From Saccharomycopsis crataegensis (lineage: Eukaryota > Ascomycota > Saccharomycetes > Ascoideales > Saccharomycopsidaceae), in assembly GCF_037102585.1 (NCBI RefSeq), contig NW_027043831.1, positions 248,001-312,000 on the forward strand: a stretch of 64,000 bases of DNA, in the 5' to 3' direction. Under the pieces are notes generated by a model, which worked only from the letters and a program-made list of their open reading frames with translations, was not told the origin of the DNA and made no database searches. Below are positions 1 through 9,217 of the stretch, one piece after another; position 1 is the stretch's first letter, and each line of letters begins with the position of its first letter. Made by a program: the position numbers and the translations under genes.

Positions 1-2819
1 TTTTGTGCTCAGTGATCAGTAAGGAGAAAACGAATGATATTGTATTGAGCCATTTGATCACTTACTTGAATGATAAAAGCTCTTATTTGAGACTAGCCTT
101 TGTGGAATCTATCATCGGTATTTCGGTATCTGTTGGTATGGTTAGTTTGGAACAGTATATCCTTCCTTTGTTGATACAATCATTATCAGATTCTGAAGAG
201 TTCATCATCATTCAGGTATTAAATAATTTAACTCAATTGGTAAACTTGGATCTTATTAGCAAAAAAATCATTTGGGACCTCACCAAAATTATATCCAAGT
301 TGATTCTACATCCAAATGAATGGATTAGGCAAAGCTCACTAATTTTCATTATTTCAGTGACGGAAAAGCTATCTTTGGCAGATGTATTTTGTACATTGTA
401 CCCTATCATTCGACCTTATTTCGAATATGATGTTACAGAGTTCAATTGGGATACATTATACCCATGCACAAAAAAGCCAATTTCTAGACCCATTTATAAT
501 CTTGCCTTTAGCTGGTACTTGAGGGCAACAAATACAGCATTTTGGGGTGGTAAAGACACTGCAAAGACTAAAAAATTGTCTGCTGAATCTAATAATAATG
601 ATTTATCAATTACTAGATCAATCACCGGAATCATCTCCAAAGTTGCAATAAGAGATCGACAAAAATCTTTGAATAATGGATCTGCTAGTGATTCTGGTCG
701 AATTTCGACATCTGTCAATGGAACTTCCATCCAATTGACTAATGAGGATAAATTGTGGGTGAAGAGATTGAAAGCTTCAGGCTTGCAGGAAAATGATTTA
801 TGGAAAATTTACGCTTTAAGAGATCATATTTCTAAATCAGCCAGGTCCCAAAACATCAAGACTAAACCTGCCAATGTCATTACTAATATTCAGCAATTAA
901 AAGTCTTTCCTAGAAGCGTATTTTTAGATATTGTTTTCAAATCACCAGAAGATTCACATTTTAGACCCTTGCCTGGTTTTGATATTCATCACCAAAATGC
1001 AATTGAAGTCGTGGCTACCAGTAAACGCAAAGATAATATTATTCATTTGAGCCCTCAAATTAATGACAGGCCTTTTGATTCGGAAAGTATTTTTAGTGGA
1101 GTATCACAAGCGACAAGTGCTTGGAATACAAACTTGGTTCCTCCAGTTTCTGAGGGAACCGGCGCATTATTGGTAGCAATGCGGAAGGCGACGCCGTCCC
1201 TCTTAACGAATCAGGAAAATATTTATGGTGAGCTTGACAGTATTCATCAAAATTTATCCGCAAGCTCCTTAGATGTTGGGTCTATTACAAAATCTTCAAA
1301 ACTCAATACTGCTATTGTTCCATCGATGACCCATACTTATACAGGAAATAATGAAAATATCTTAAGATTTTTGGAACACTACGACTTTTCCATTACTCTT
1401 GATCATTATTATGAGTTTGGACCTTCGATAAATTTACCAGTAGGAGAAAATTCTCACAATATTGATATCAATAATAGTCAAAGTTGGCCTCCAAAAGGTA
1501 TATTAGTGGCACATTTGCTAGAGCATAAAGGTGCAATCAATTGCCTAAGCGCGTCGCCTGACTTCTCCTACTTTTTATCCGGTAGTGAAGACGGCTATTT
1601 GAAGATTTGGGACTCTATGAGATTGGAAAGAAATGTTACAAGCCAATCGCTTTTGTCAATTAACTTGAAGTCACCGGTGAAAAACATCTGCTTTATTGAG
1701 AATAGAGATTGTTTTGCGGTGTCAACGAAATCATCAATTAGGATTTTTAGAGTGTCCTTCTCTTTAGGGTCGCGCTCAAACAGAAATTCCAGTAGAGAGC
1801 ATTATAAAATCAAGAATTTAGTGCAAATCAGATCGTATAGCTTTTTCAAACAAGGAGAATTTGCCACATCTATGGGTTTTGCTAATGTTGATAATGTCCC
1901 TCTATTAATAGTTATCACTAGCCTTTCAGAAATTATAGGAATAGATATCAGAACAATGAATATTGAATTCACTTTGAAAAATCCTCTAAGATATGGTTCA
2001 GCTACCACTTTCTGCATCAACAAATTGTCAACTTGGATCCTCGTTGGTACTAATAAAGGATATTTGACTTTATGGGATCTCCGATTTAAGTTGAAACTAA
2101 AGAGTTGGAGATTTAATGGCGGGAAATCGATTAAAAAATTAAGCAGCGCCTTCAATACTTCCAAGCACTCATTTTTCACATTACTAAGTGACAACAATGG
2201 ATTGTCAATTTATGATATGTCTAAAGGCAATATTCAGGAGATTTACAATGCAGCGTCGGGAAATAGACATAATGAATCATCCAAAAAGACTGCTTCTACC
2301 TTGGTAGAATGTCCTGAAGATCAAGATCAAGATTACGGCGAGGTTTATGCCGGGGCCAATGACGACGATACTCAAAGTGACAACGATATGTTTTCTTCTA
2401 GAGCTGGTGACTTTTCTTTTGATGAGATTGATCAGGTAATTGGTCCAGAAAAACTTGACGATATTATGGGCAGAGATAATGATAAGAAGCAAATTGAGAA
2501 CCATATGTCTGCGTTTACTGAATTAAAAATTCCTACCAGCTCCCATAAAAAGCAGTTGTATTTGTTCAGCAGTAATACTTACAAACATAATATTATGTTC
2601 TGGGATATTTTCCATTCTAATAATTCAAAAGTGGTCAATGGTCCTAAAAATTCGCAGGACTCAAGGAAAAAAAAGGTCCGGCCGACATTAATTTCTTCAG
2701 CCCAAAAAGAATCAATAAGAAATCATCATGCTGTTGTCACAGATATGACTTTATTGCATAAACCTTTCTTTATGGTAGTTTCTGGAGATAGGAATGGTGT
2801 CATCAATGTGTATAAGTGA
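1..2819 (+). CDS. VPS15: Vps15-like PI3-kinase regulatory subunit, 3' part
   Basis: C-terminal part of the Vps15 pseudokinase scaffold, which with the Vps34 lipid kinase makes PI3P on endosomes and pre-autophagosomal membranes. The reading frame is open from base 3 to the TGA at 2817-2819 (about 938 codons), and the start and kinase domain lie off the left edge. The first 150 or so residues are helical HEAT-type repeats (for example SLIFIISVTEKLS). A linker carries family-like stretches such as LKVFPRSVF. From about residue 505 WD40 repeats follow (AHLLEHKGAINCLSASPDFS, SGSEDGYLKIWD), ending in VVSGDRNGVINVYK, as in Vps15, where the propeller closes the protein. An acidic insert (about residues 765-800) interrupts the propeller. 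I found no in-frame CTG codon over this length. Identification is firm from the HEAT-WD40 order and the C-terminus. Confidence 0.88.
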   Translation, partial: LCSVISKEKTNDIVLSHLITYLNDKSSYLRLAFVESIIGISVSVGMVSLEQYILPLLIQSLSDSEEFIIIQVLNNLTQLVNLDLISKKIIWDLTKIISKLILHPNEWIRQSSLIFIISVTEKLSLADVFCTLYPIIRPYFEYDVTEFNWDTLYPCTKKPISRPIYNLAFSWYLRATNTAFWGGKDTAKTKKLSAESNNNDLSITRSITGIISKVAIRDRQKSLNNGSASDSGRISTSVNGTSIQLTNEDKLWVKRLKASGLQENDLWKIYALRDHISKSARSQNIKTKPANVITNIQQLKVFPRSVFLDIVFKSPEDSHFRPLPGFDIHHQNAIEVVATSKRKDNIIHLSPQINDRPFDSESIFSGVSQATSAWNTNLVPPVSEGTGALLVAMRKATPSLLTNQENIYGELDSIHQNLSASSLDVGSITKSSKLNTAIVPSMTHTYTGNNENILRFLEHYDFSITLDHYYEFGPSINLPVGENSHNIDINNSQSWPPKGILVAHLLEHKGAINCLSASPDFSYFLSGSEDGYLKIWDSMRLERNVTSQSLLSINLKSPVKNICFIENRDCFAVSTKSSIRIFRVSFSLGSRSNRNSSREHYKIKNLVQIRSYSFFKQGEFATSMGFANVDNVPLLIVITSLSEIIGIDIRTMNIEFTLKNPLRYGSATTFCINKLSTWILVGTNKGYLTLWDLRFKLKLKSWRFNGGKSIKKLSSAFNTSKHSFFTLLSDNNGLSIYDMSKGNIQEIYNAASGNRHNESSKKTASTLVECPEDQDQDYGEVYAGANDDDTQSDNDMFSSRAGDFSFDEIDQVIGPEKLDDIMGRDNDKKQIENHMSAFTELKIPTSSHKKQLYLFSSNTYKHNIMFWDIFHSNNSKVVNGPKNSQDSRKKKVRPTLISSAQKESIRNHHAVVTDMTLLHKPFFMVVSGDRNGVINVYK

Positions 2820-2920
2820 TTGTTTGCTCAAGGTTTTACAGATGCAACTAATTTCAAAATAATTGCCTTTTATTGTTTATCATTGATATAAACTAACTAT
2901 TTAAAAGTATTCTTTATTAT

Positions 2921-4096
2921 TTAATTGAAATAGCTATCGACCATGTAATTTGTCATATTAAAACCTCCCAAAGTCATGACCAACCAGCAAATCATAAATA
3001 TTGGTATTGGAATTAAAATGAATTCAGTTTTAAGTAGGAACGGCAAAATATTGTATCCGTAAAAACTGTTGATCGAATAATACGACAAAGTTATCAAGTA
3101 TAATGTGTTACCCAAAAATCTGCTCAAGAAGTTATTGAGTACCAAAACTGGTAGTAAAATGAACTGTACCAAATATAGGTTGATCCAAATAATTAAGAAA
3201 GAGTTAGCATGAATATCAAAACAGTAAGCCCATTCCAAAGTTTCCTCAGATGATAATGAAGCAGATGAGTCTGGTTTATTCAGGTTGAAAAAGTTCCCAG
3301 CCTTAAACATTAAGTATTGTAAAAACCCTAGCACCTTATTGTTGTTGTTTATATTGAAGGAAGAGCCGCCACTACCGTACAATTCACTCATGTAGTTATT
3401 TTTCCTCAAAAATTTATTGACCAAGAACCAATTTATAGTAGCAACGATTATCCCCACTACGTAAAAATCAACCACCACCATGTATAATATAAGCTTCAAT
3501 ATACCGAGAAATTTCATGTTGTACGTGATCCCCCAAGCAATGGCACTAATAACAAGAAAAAAACTTATAAGAATAATGAATGATGGATCATCACGATGGT
3601 AATAGTTTTTGGTATATTTGTGGTAATACAAACTTTTGTAGACCTTCTTTGGCGAAAAAATCAAATAGAAGATTTCCCAGATTGATTTGTCAAAATCCAA
3701 CGTTGGTGGCTTCAATACACGTTTGAAAAACACGGGAACTTTAAACTTGAAGAATCTAGTGGTGCGTTTGGCAGATTCCGCAAGAATATTCCTACTATAT
3801 GATCCGAATCCCCCTGAATTACTTCCGGTGGTGGAAAATGACCCGCCATAAGGGTGCTTGCTTTGGCCATAGATGCCACCATTATTGGCGCCGCCCGTAA
3901 AATTTTGTTTTCGAAAATTGGAATAGGACGATGAGGCAATGGATCCCGGACCTTGATGACGCGGTATATTGCTTGGTGAGAAGTTTGAATAAACAAGAGA
4001 ATCTACTGAATTCCTGTTGTTTTTAATTGATGGGTCATTGTTAAAAGTGCTTAAATTTTGACTGCCATTATTTCCTGATACTGACTTTGCAGCCAT
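2921..4096 (-). CDS. GMH1: UNC-50/Gmh1 family Golgi membrane protein
   Basis: Multi-pass membrane protein of the UNC-50 family; yeast Gmh1 is a Golgi protein linked to the Arf exchange factors Gea1/Gea2. The product is 391 residues. The first 105 or so are rich in Ser, Asn and Gly and poorly conserved; the family core begins near FKVPVFFKRVLKPPTLDFD, followed by IWEIFYLIFSPKKVY. About five hydrophobic segments follow (for example FIILISFFLVISAIAWGITY and FILIPIPIFMICWLVMTLGG). I place the start at 4096 (context ACACAATGG, A at -3): the frame stays open upstream only to a TTG, so a longer N-terminus would lack an ATG. The gene converges on VPS15, with 100 bp between the stops. The Ser/Asn/Gly head makes the protein longer than most family members. 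Confidence 0.85.
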   Translation of the reverse strand: MAAKSVSGNNGSQNLSTFNNDPSIKNNRNSVDSLVYSNFSPSNIPRHQGPGSIASSSYSNFRKQNFTGGANNGGIYGQSKHPYGGSFSTTGSNSGGFGSYSRNILAESAKRTTRFFKFKVPVFFKRVLKPPTLDFDKSIWEIFYLIFSPKKVYKSLYYHKYTKNYYHRDDPSFIILISFFLVISAIAWGITYNMKFLGILKLILYMVVVDFYVVGIIVATINWFLVNKFLRKNNYMSELYGSGGSSFNINNNNKVLGFLQYLMFKAGNFFNLNKPDSSASLSSEETLEWAYCFDIHANSFLIIWINLYLVQFILLPVLVLNNFLSRFLGNTLYLITLSYYSINSFYGYNILPFLLKTEFILIPIPIFMICWLVMTLGGFNMTNYMVDSYFN

Positions 4097-4454
4097 TGTG
4101 TTGATGATTGATGTTGTCTCAGAGCTTTTTTCTCTAAAGATGTGTTTGTTTTTCTTTTTTAAATGTTCCTCGTTGAAACCAAAACGAATCAATAAATTTC
4201 TATTAGCAGGAGTACTTATTCAAATTATGCCGCAGTGCATTGTTCTGTTCCAAACACCTAAACCAAATCAAAAAAAAAAAATGTGAAAAGCCTTGCGCGC
4301 TCATAACACTAATAACCAGTCAGCAAGGTCTATCTATCGATATTCTCTGCATTTAAAATGCTGTACACAAAGAAAGCTTACTTTCAAATTATATAGTACA
4401 ATTCATATATATGAAATAAATAGAAAAAAATTCAAGAAAAAAAATATCCCAATA
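4097..4454. other. Intergenic: GMH1 promoter and LEO1 3' flank
   Basis: Gap of 358 bp between the GMH1 start and the LEO1 stop, both read leftward. It is AT-rich, with an A9 run near 4270 and A-rich runs near 4425-4445. I see no conserved coding potential and no RNA gene; it should hold the LEO1 3' end and the GMH1 promoter. Confidence 0.6.
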
Positions 4455-5672
4455 TCAATCATCCTCATCCTCGTCATCTGCAATTACTCTTCTCTTTTTC
4501 GTAACCCTAACAGCTTCTTCATCATCCTCTTCATCATCTTCATCATCGTCGTACTTCTTCTTTCCACTTTCCTTTAACTTATTTAATCTTTCTGATCTGT
4601 CCAATTCATCTTCTTCATCATCGCTTGCTATTTCTTCATCATCTTCGGCCACAAAGTCGTCGTCTTCGTCTTCGTCAAAATATCCTCCAGATCTCAGTCT
4701 ACCGCCTGTTACATGACTTCCCTCATCATCATCATAGTCATAATTATAGCTAGATGTAGTATTTCTACTAGAAGTTCTGCCTGATCTTTCCATTCTTTCT
4801 TCCTCCATTAGTTTTCGTTGTTCCAACCTTCTTTGGTTTCTAATAGCCTCCTCTTCTGCCTTTTCTCTTTGTCTCAAAACTTCCTCAGGATCAACGTCAA
4901 GTAGCGCTTGGTTGACTGTATCTGATCTAGAATTCTTGGCCTTTATGTAGTTGGTTAATCTTTTATGAATTTCAGAACTAGTAGATGATGGAATAATTTT
5001 CATATTTTTACCGAAAATACTGTCTGTTTGGAAAATTTCTAGAGCATTATGACGAATAGTCAAAAAATGGTCGGATGTCAGATTTCTCACAATATCAAAT
5101 ATTTCTTTTCCTAATTTCAAAGATAACGATCCATCAGACCATTCCACAAAGTGTGCATTTGATTGTTTGAAAGCTTTATCCCCAGAAGTCCCATATTTCC
5201 ATCTAATCATATTCTCTGCAAATAACTTTTCCATTGTTCTGTCTTCATGACTGAGATGGGAGCTTTCCAAAATTGACTTCTTGAATTTCGTTCCGTCAAA
5301 TTGAAATGGATCGACATTAAGAAATGCTGGCAAGCTGACAAAATATATGTCATCATTTTCAGATCTGTTGGAGACTGGGTGTTTAGGCAAGTCAAGGTCA
5401 ATGGCGTTAATTTCACGTTGTTCAACCTCCTCCTCCTCATCATCCTCATCTTCATCAATCTGGCCTGCGTCTTCGTCTTCATCTATGAAAGCAGTTGGCT
5501 TACTGGATGATTTCAGAACAATTGGCCCTTCATCACTTTCCTGGTCGCTATCATCACCAAACAAGTCATCCATATCACTTCCCTCATTCTGTTCTCCATT
5601 ATCCCCCCTATCTTTGACCTCACGATCCGTTTCCGATTGGTAATTCGTCTGTTCTTCTTCCTGTGAGGACAT
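4455..5672 (-). CDS. LEO1: Paf1 complex subunit Leo1
   Basis: Leo1, a subunit of the Paf1 elongation complex on RNA polymerase II, needed for co-transcriptional histone modification. The product is 405 residues from an ATG at 5672. It has the usual layout: an acidic N-terminus (SDMDDLFGDDSDQESDEGPI), a conserved core from about residue 107 (DDIYFVSLPAFLNVDPFQFD, then ENMIRWKYG), a charged helical stretch near residues 265-295 (REKAEEEAIRNQRRLEQRK), and a second very acidic tail with a basic patch (VTKKRRV) just before the end. The core gives the assignment; acidic ends alone would not. It lies downstream of EGD2 on the same strand with 427 bp between them, so it should have its own promoter. 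Confidence 0.92.
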   Translation of the reverse strand: MSSQEEEQTNYQSETDREVKDRGDNGEQNEGSDMDDLFGDDSDQESDEGPIVLKSSSKPTAFIDEDEDAGQIDEDEDDEEEEVEQREINAIDLDLPKHPVSNRSENDDIYFVSLPAFLNVDPFQFDGTKFKKSILESSHLSHEDRTMEKLFAENMIRWKYGTSGDKAFKQSNAHFVEWSDGSLSLKLGKEIFDIVRNLTSDHFLTIRHNALEIFQTDSIFGKNMKIIPSSTSSEIHKRLTNYIKAKNSRSDTVNQALLDVDPEEVLRQREKAEEEAIRNQRRLEQRKLMEEERMERSGRTSSRNTTSSYNYDYDDDEGSHVTGGRLRSGGYFDEDEDDDFVAEDDEEIASDDEEDELDRSERLNKLKESGKKKYDDDEDDEEDDEEAVRVTKKRRVIADDEDEDD

Positions 5673-6099
5673 CTCTCTTTTTCAGAAACAAAAAACTATC
5701 AGTAAAAGATAAAAGTTCACTATATATGGGAGAGCGTAGTGCACACATCCTTTCACTCTGCGAAGAAATCGTTTTTCTTTGTTTTTCTTGAAAATTCAAG
5801 ATTCCTGCGCGACACCCAAAGGCTTACCCGTGCTCAGTATTTATCGTGGGTGTTTTAGTGTTTTTTATGGTCCATGCCCCAAATAATAGAACTAATGTCT
5901 AATAAATACCAGATTATGTCAATATTCAATTGAAGAATGAGATTTCAATTTTATCCTTAATGATTTCCTTCAAGAAGCACCATGTTTACTCATAACAAAT
6001 GATAGCTCAATTCACTACAACGTTAATTCTTATAAATAAATCTCCACAAGTATAGATAATATTCAATATAAAAAAAAGGAAATAATCAACCTAAGCCAT
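5673..6099. other. Intergenic: LEO1 promoter and EGD2 3' flank
   Basis: Gap of 427 bp. Near 5740-5890 it is less AT-rich and contains short C-rich words (CACACATCC, ACACCCAAAGG, CTTACCCG) that could be factor sites for LEO1. The rest is AT-rich 3' flank of EGD2. No ORF or RNA gene was recognised. Confidence 0.5.
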
Positions 6100-6645
6100 T
6101 TAAGACAAAGACATGATGGCATTGACCATATCGTTATTGTTTTCCTTCAAAGCCTTAACAGCCTTAGCTCTGGAAACATTAGTTTGAGCAACGACAATCT
6201 TGATGTCTTCTGGGTCAACGCCAGTTTCATCAACTTCTTCTTCTTCTTCAGCTTCAATCTTTGGAGCTTCAGCAGCAGCTTGCAAGTCAGCTTGAATGGA
6301 GGCTGGGCTCTTGTCAGCAGCAGCAGCTTGGATAGATTCAGCAGCGTTCTTGAGAGCTTCTGGAGAGTTTTCCTTCAATTTAGCTTGAGCTTCAGCGGCT
6401 TGCTTATATCTTTCAGCCAAGTTTTCCAACTTAGCTTCACCGAAGACAATGTAAGTACCAGAGGCAGACTTGAAAACTTCTGGTCTGTCGATGCCGAAAA
6501 CTTGGTTGCCCTTTCTCTTGAAGGTAACTCTGGAGATACCTTCAACCTTCTTGAGGTTCAATTTGGTGAATAACTTTCTAGCCTTCTTTTCGTTCTTAGA
6601 GAAAACGGAAACTTCGGCACCGGCTGGGATTTCTTCGAGAGACAT
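6100..6645 (-). CDS. EGD2: Nascent polypeptide-associated complex alpha subunit
   Basis: Alpha subunit of NAC, which sits at the ribosome exit tunnel with the beta subunit and shields nascent chains. The product is 181 residues, close to the usual length. A NAC domain occupies about residues 15-80 (KKARKLFTKLNLKKVEGISR, then VFKSASGTYIVFGEAKLENL), followed by an Ala/Lys/Glu-rich helical linker with acidic EEEEEVDETGVDPEDI, and a C-terminal UBA domain (VVAQTNVSRAKAVKALKENN ending MVNAIMSLS). The domain order and the UBA distinguish alpha from beta. Codon choice is strongly biased (nearly all Leu as TTG, Ala as GCT/GCC), as expected of an abundant translation factor. It shares a 478-bp divergent promoter region with the RNase III-like gene. 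Confidence 0.96.
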   Translation of the reverse strand: MSLEEIPAGAEVSVFSKNEKKARKLFTKLNLKKVEGISRVTFKRKGNQVFGIDRPEVFKSASGTYIVFGEAKLENLAERYKQAAEAQAKLKENSPEALKNAAESIQAAAADKSPASIQADLQAAAEAPKIEAEEEEEVDETGVDPEDIKIVVAQTNVSRAKAVKALKENNNDMVNAIMSLS

Positions 6646-7123
6646 TGTTGGTTTATTTATTTGTTGTTGTTGATTTATTAATAATCGGATATGGTGAGTT
6701 AGTAAAACAAACCAACAGTCGATTTTTCAAAAAAAAAAATTTGTCGACACACAGTGGTATTGTCATTGGGGTCACCCGGTGTTTTTTATGTTACATGACA
6801 TGTACATATTCTAATATTGTTACACGTCTCGACCTCTTTAATGAAATATTTTGTGTTATATACTGATCTCAAATGAAGCATACAACAAAATAATTTAAAT
6901 TTTATAGATATCATCAACTATTGCACTTCTCAGTTCTGTTGAAACTGTTAGTTTGCCATACTTCCTGATATATTGTGTGCGTTACCCTTCTATAATACTG
7001 AGGATCCTTTTACTCTTCGCTTATTTTTTCTTGAAAATTTAAACCCCCTTAACATTGCTTAGCAAATCTCATCAAGTGCCTTTCTTTCCTCCCTCATAGA
7101 GTCTATAAGTGTCCCCGTTCATT
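6646..7123. promoter_or_regulatory. Divergent promoter region, EGD2 / RNase III-like gene
   Basis: 478 bp between two outward-reading start codons, so it must carry both promoters. The EGD2 side has a T/A-rich tract next to the start and a C/G-richer block near 6765-6785 (GGTCACCCGG). The right half is plain AT-rich sequence. No consensus site is strong enough to name. Confidence 0.5.
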
Positions 7124-8473
7124 ATGCTGAATAGAAACGAGCCAATAAACAATGCCGCTATTAGTGTTATTACACACTGTGCTTCCAAGCTACAGTCCTC
7201 CATGAAAGAGATTTTAAGACGTGGGATCACATCCCAGGAACTAGATAATATTTTAGTTACTTTGCCAGAAGGTGACAAGAGAAAGGGTATGTTTTCCTCT
7301 CGCGAGTTCAAAATAGCGGTTTTGATAAAGACTTTGTACGAACAAGGAAGGATGTCCACGATCGATAACATACTCTCATGTGATGATTTTGATTTGAAAA
7401 AAGCCATTGGTGACCGTAGTTCAGCAAAAACTTTCAAGGTTTCAGATGCTGATTCAGAATCTGGCGATGTCAAGGAATTTATTGCTAGAAACCATAGCAA
7501 GTTCCCGCCACCGCTCCCTTCCACCATTAATTCAAAAGAGTTGAAGGATCAACTTCATGGAGTTAGTAGATCGGGTTTGTCCAGCATGCGGTTGGTGTTC
7601 TTGGGCACGTCTGTGTTAACCTCGTTGATTACTTCTATACTATGGGAGTGGTTTCCTTCCTACGGGCAAGACGGACTAACGAAGCTAACACAGTACCTTA
7701 TCAAGAACAGTCAGCTAACTAAATGGTGTAGAGTTTGTAACTTGACTATGTTTCTACCAGACGAAGACACCATTACTCATCTTGATAGTCAGGTATTGAT
7801 AGACACTTTCAAGGCTTACGTTGGAGCATTGTCAATTGAAAGCAAAGGGGAGTATTCTAACATCATTCAATGGTTAAAAATCTTATGCATCCCTGCTCTC
7901 AAAACATTCATAGATTCCAATGAAAACATGGAATCGTTGGACGACTCACAGGCTGTTACATATGCTGCTCGTCCAGCTTTCCAACAAAGATCTACTCCAG
8001 AAGCACAAAGCTTGGTCGGAGCTCCTATGCCTCCGCTCGTTGAGTCCCAGCAGCTCCATTTAAATGGAGCCCCTGTTATTATCACTGATAACTCTGCTGT
8101 TAGATCTAATATTATGGGTGAACTATATGCCATGATAGGAACATCAGCGGATAGACCCAGATACGAAATAACACCAAAACAAGGACCATACGGTGTTAAT
8201 TACTTCTATTGCGTTTTGTCAATTGACAACGTATTTTTGGGATCCGGGTCCGCAAGTAACTCTAAGTTGGCCAAGAGACTTGCAGCGCAAGATGCCTTAG
8301 ATAATAACTATGACCTCGTTCTAAAGTATCAAATTCCAACGAAGAAGAAGAGAAGTTATGCCATTATTCCACAACCTGTTTATAATGCTAATAATGATAG
8401 CCAATTTGGCACGGGATACAGGTTGAATGAGCAAGATCCTTACAAACGGAGAAGAACTGAAGAAGGATTTTAA
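7124..8473 (+). CDS. Rnt1-type RNase III protein lacking catalytic residues, with dsRBD
   Basis: A 449-residue protein laid out like yeast Rnt1: an N-terminal helical domain, a PPPLP linker (about 123), an RNase III domain (about 145-260), a dsRNA-binding domain (about 330-395) and a basic tail (KKKR; YKRRRTEEGF). RNase III homology shows in RLVFLGTSVLTSLI, IQWLKILCIPALK and AYVGAL; the dsRBD start GELYAMIGTSADRPRYEITP resembles the Rnt1 dsRBD start. The metal-binding acids are missing: the signature ERLEFLGDSVL reads MRLVFLGTSVL here, and the second motif DVFEAYIGG reads DTFKAYVGA. Of the four acidic positions only the first Asp of the second motif remains, so cleavage activity is unlikely. 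The frame is clean, arguing for a maintained gene, perhaps an RNA-binding partner of an active RNase III encoded elsewhere. The ATG at 7124 is used because the frame upstream holds only a GTG. Not identified with a named gene. Confidence 0.8.
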   Translation: MLNRNEPINNAAISVITHCASKLQSSMKEILRRGITSQELDNILVTLPEGDKRKGMFSSREFKIAVLIKTLYEQGRMSTIDNILSCDDFDLKKAIGDRSSAKTFKVSDADSESGDVKEFIARNHSKFPPPLPSTINSKELKDQLHGVSRSGLSSMRLVFLGTSVLTSLITSILWEWFPSYGQDGLTKLTQYLIKNSQLTKWCRVCNLTMFLPDEDTITHLDSQVLIDTFKAYVGALSIESKGEYSNIIQWLKILCIPALKTFIDSNENMESLDDSQAVTYAARPAFQQRSTPEAQSLVGAPMPPLVESQQLHLNGAPVIITDNSAVRSNIMGELYAMIGTSADRPRYEITPKQGPYGVNYFYCVLSIDNVFLGSGSASNSKLAKRLAAQDALDNNYDLVLKYQIPTKKKRSYAIIPQPVYNANNDSQFGTGYRLNEQDPYKRRRTEEGF

Positions 8474-9217
8474 AGCAACAAAAAGTTTGATATCAATAAT
8501 AGCCGCCTCACACTGCATTTTGATTATATTCCGGTGTCTAACTGATCGTTGTGGACCTTGAATTTTCGTCTGAATCTCTCTTGCTTTTTTCTTTTTTTTA
8601 TGTATATATTGGTTATTTCTGGTCTTTTTTCTCTATTGCATCTATACTATTTTTATTGGCATATTCCATTCAGTGAATCGTTGAAAAAGCAAGGCTTATA
8701 ATGATAAGTTGGACGTCTATTGGAAGAAACTGAGAAATTAGTTATATCACAGTGTGTCCGTGTGTGAGTTTGCTTTCTATTGTTGATATGTACACAAGCT
8801 TTTTAACATCCATTAGATCAACAAATGGATGCTTCCATAGAAGCTTCTCCTCTTCCTTTGAGTTAATAGCTCACTGGAGAAAATTATTTTCGATGCCAAG
8901 TTTCTACAGGGTCTATTATTAATTTATTTACAAAATAAGGTAGGTAAGGTTGTGCAAAAATTTTTCGATATGTAAGCCATGACGTAAGAATTTGTTATCC
9001 GGGGCCATGCTAGTATTACCAATTATAAGAAAGAAATGGAAAAAAAGACTTGATTCTATGGTACCTATAACTGGTCTCCAAACCAAATTGTAATATTCAT
9101 CCGACTTTTTTTCACAGATTTTTGTAACGAGCGATAAGTATGTTGCAACACTACAAAAATGACATATAAAGCGTTTCATGGAAATTAGATAATGTTTTTT
9201 TAAGAATTGGAGGGAAA
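8474..9217. other. Intergenic, no gene seen
   Basis: 744 bp between the RNase III-like gene and the F-box relic. AT-rich with T-runs near 8585-8600. Short open frames on the minus strand (8928-9179) have no recognisable motif and look like chance. No RNA gene was recognised. Confidence 0.5.

Noticed and set aside
4097-4192. N-terminal extension of GMH1
   Set aside because: Only a TTG would start it; the ATG at 4096 has good context and the extension lacks family similarity.
6184-6573. 129-codon plus-strand frame over EGD2
   Set aside because: Antisense to the strongly biased EGD2 gene; Ser/Phe-rich text is the complement of Ala/Glu/Lys codons.
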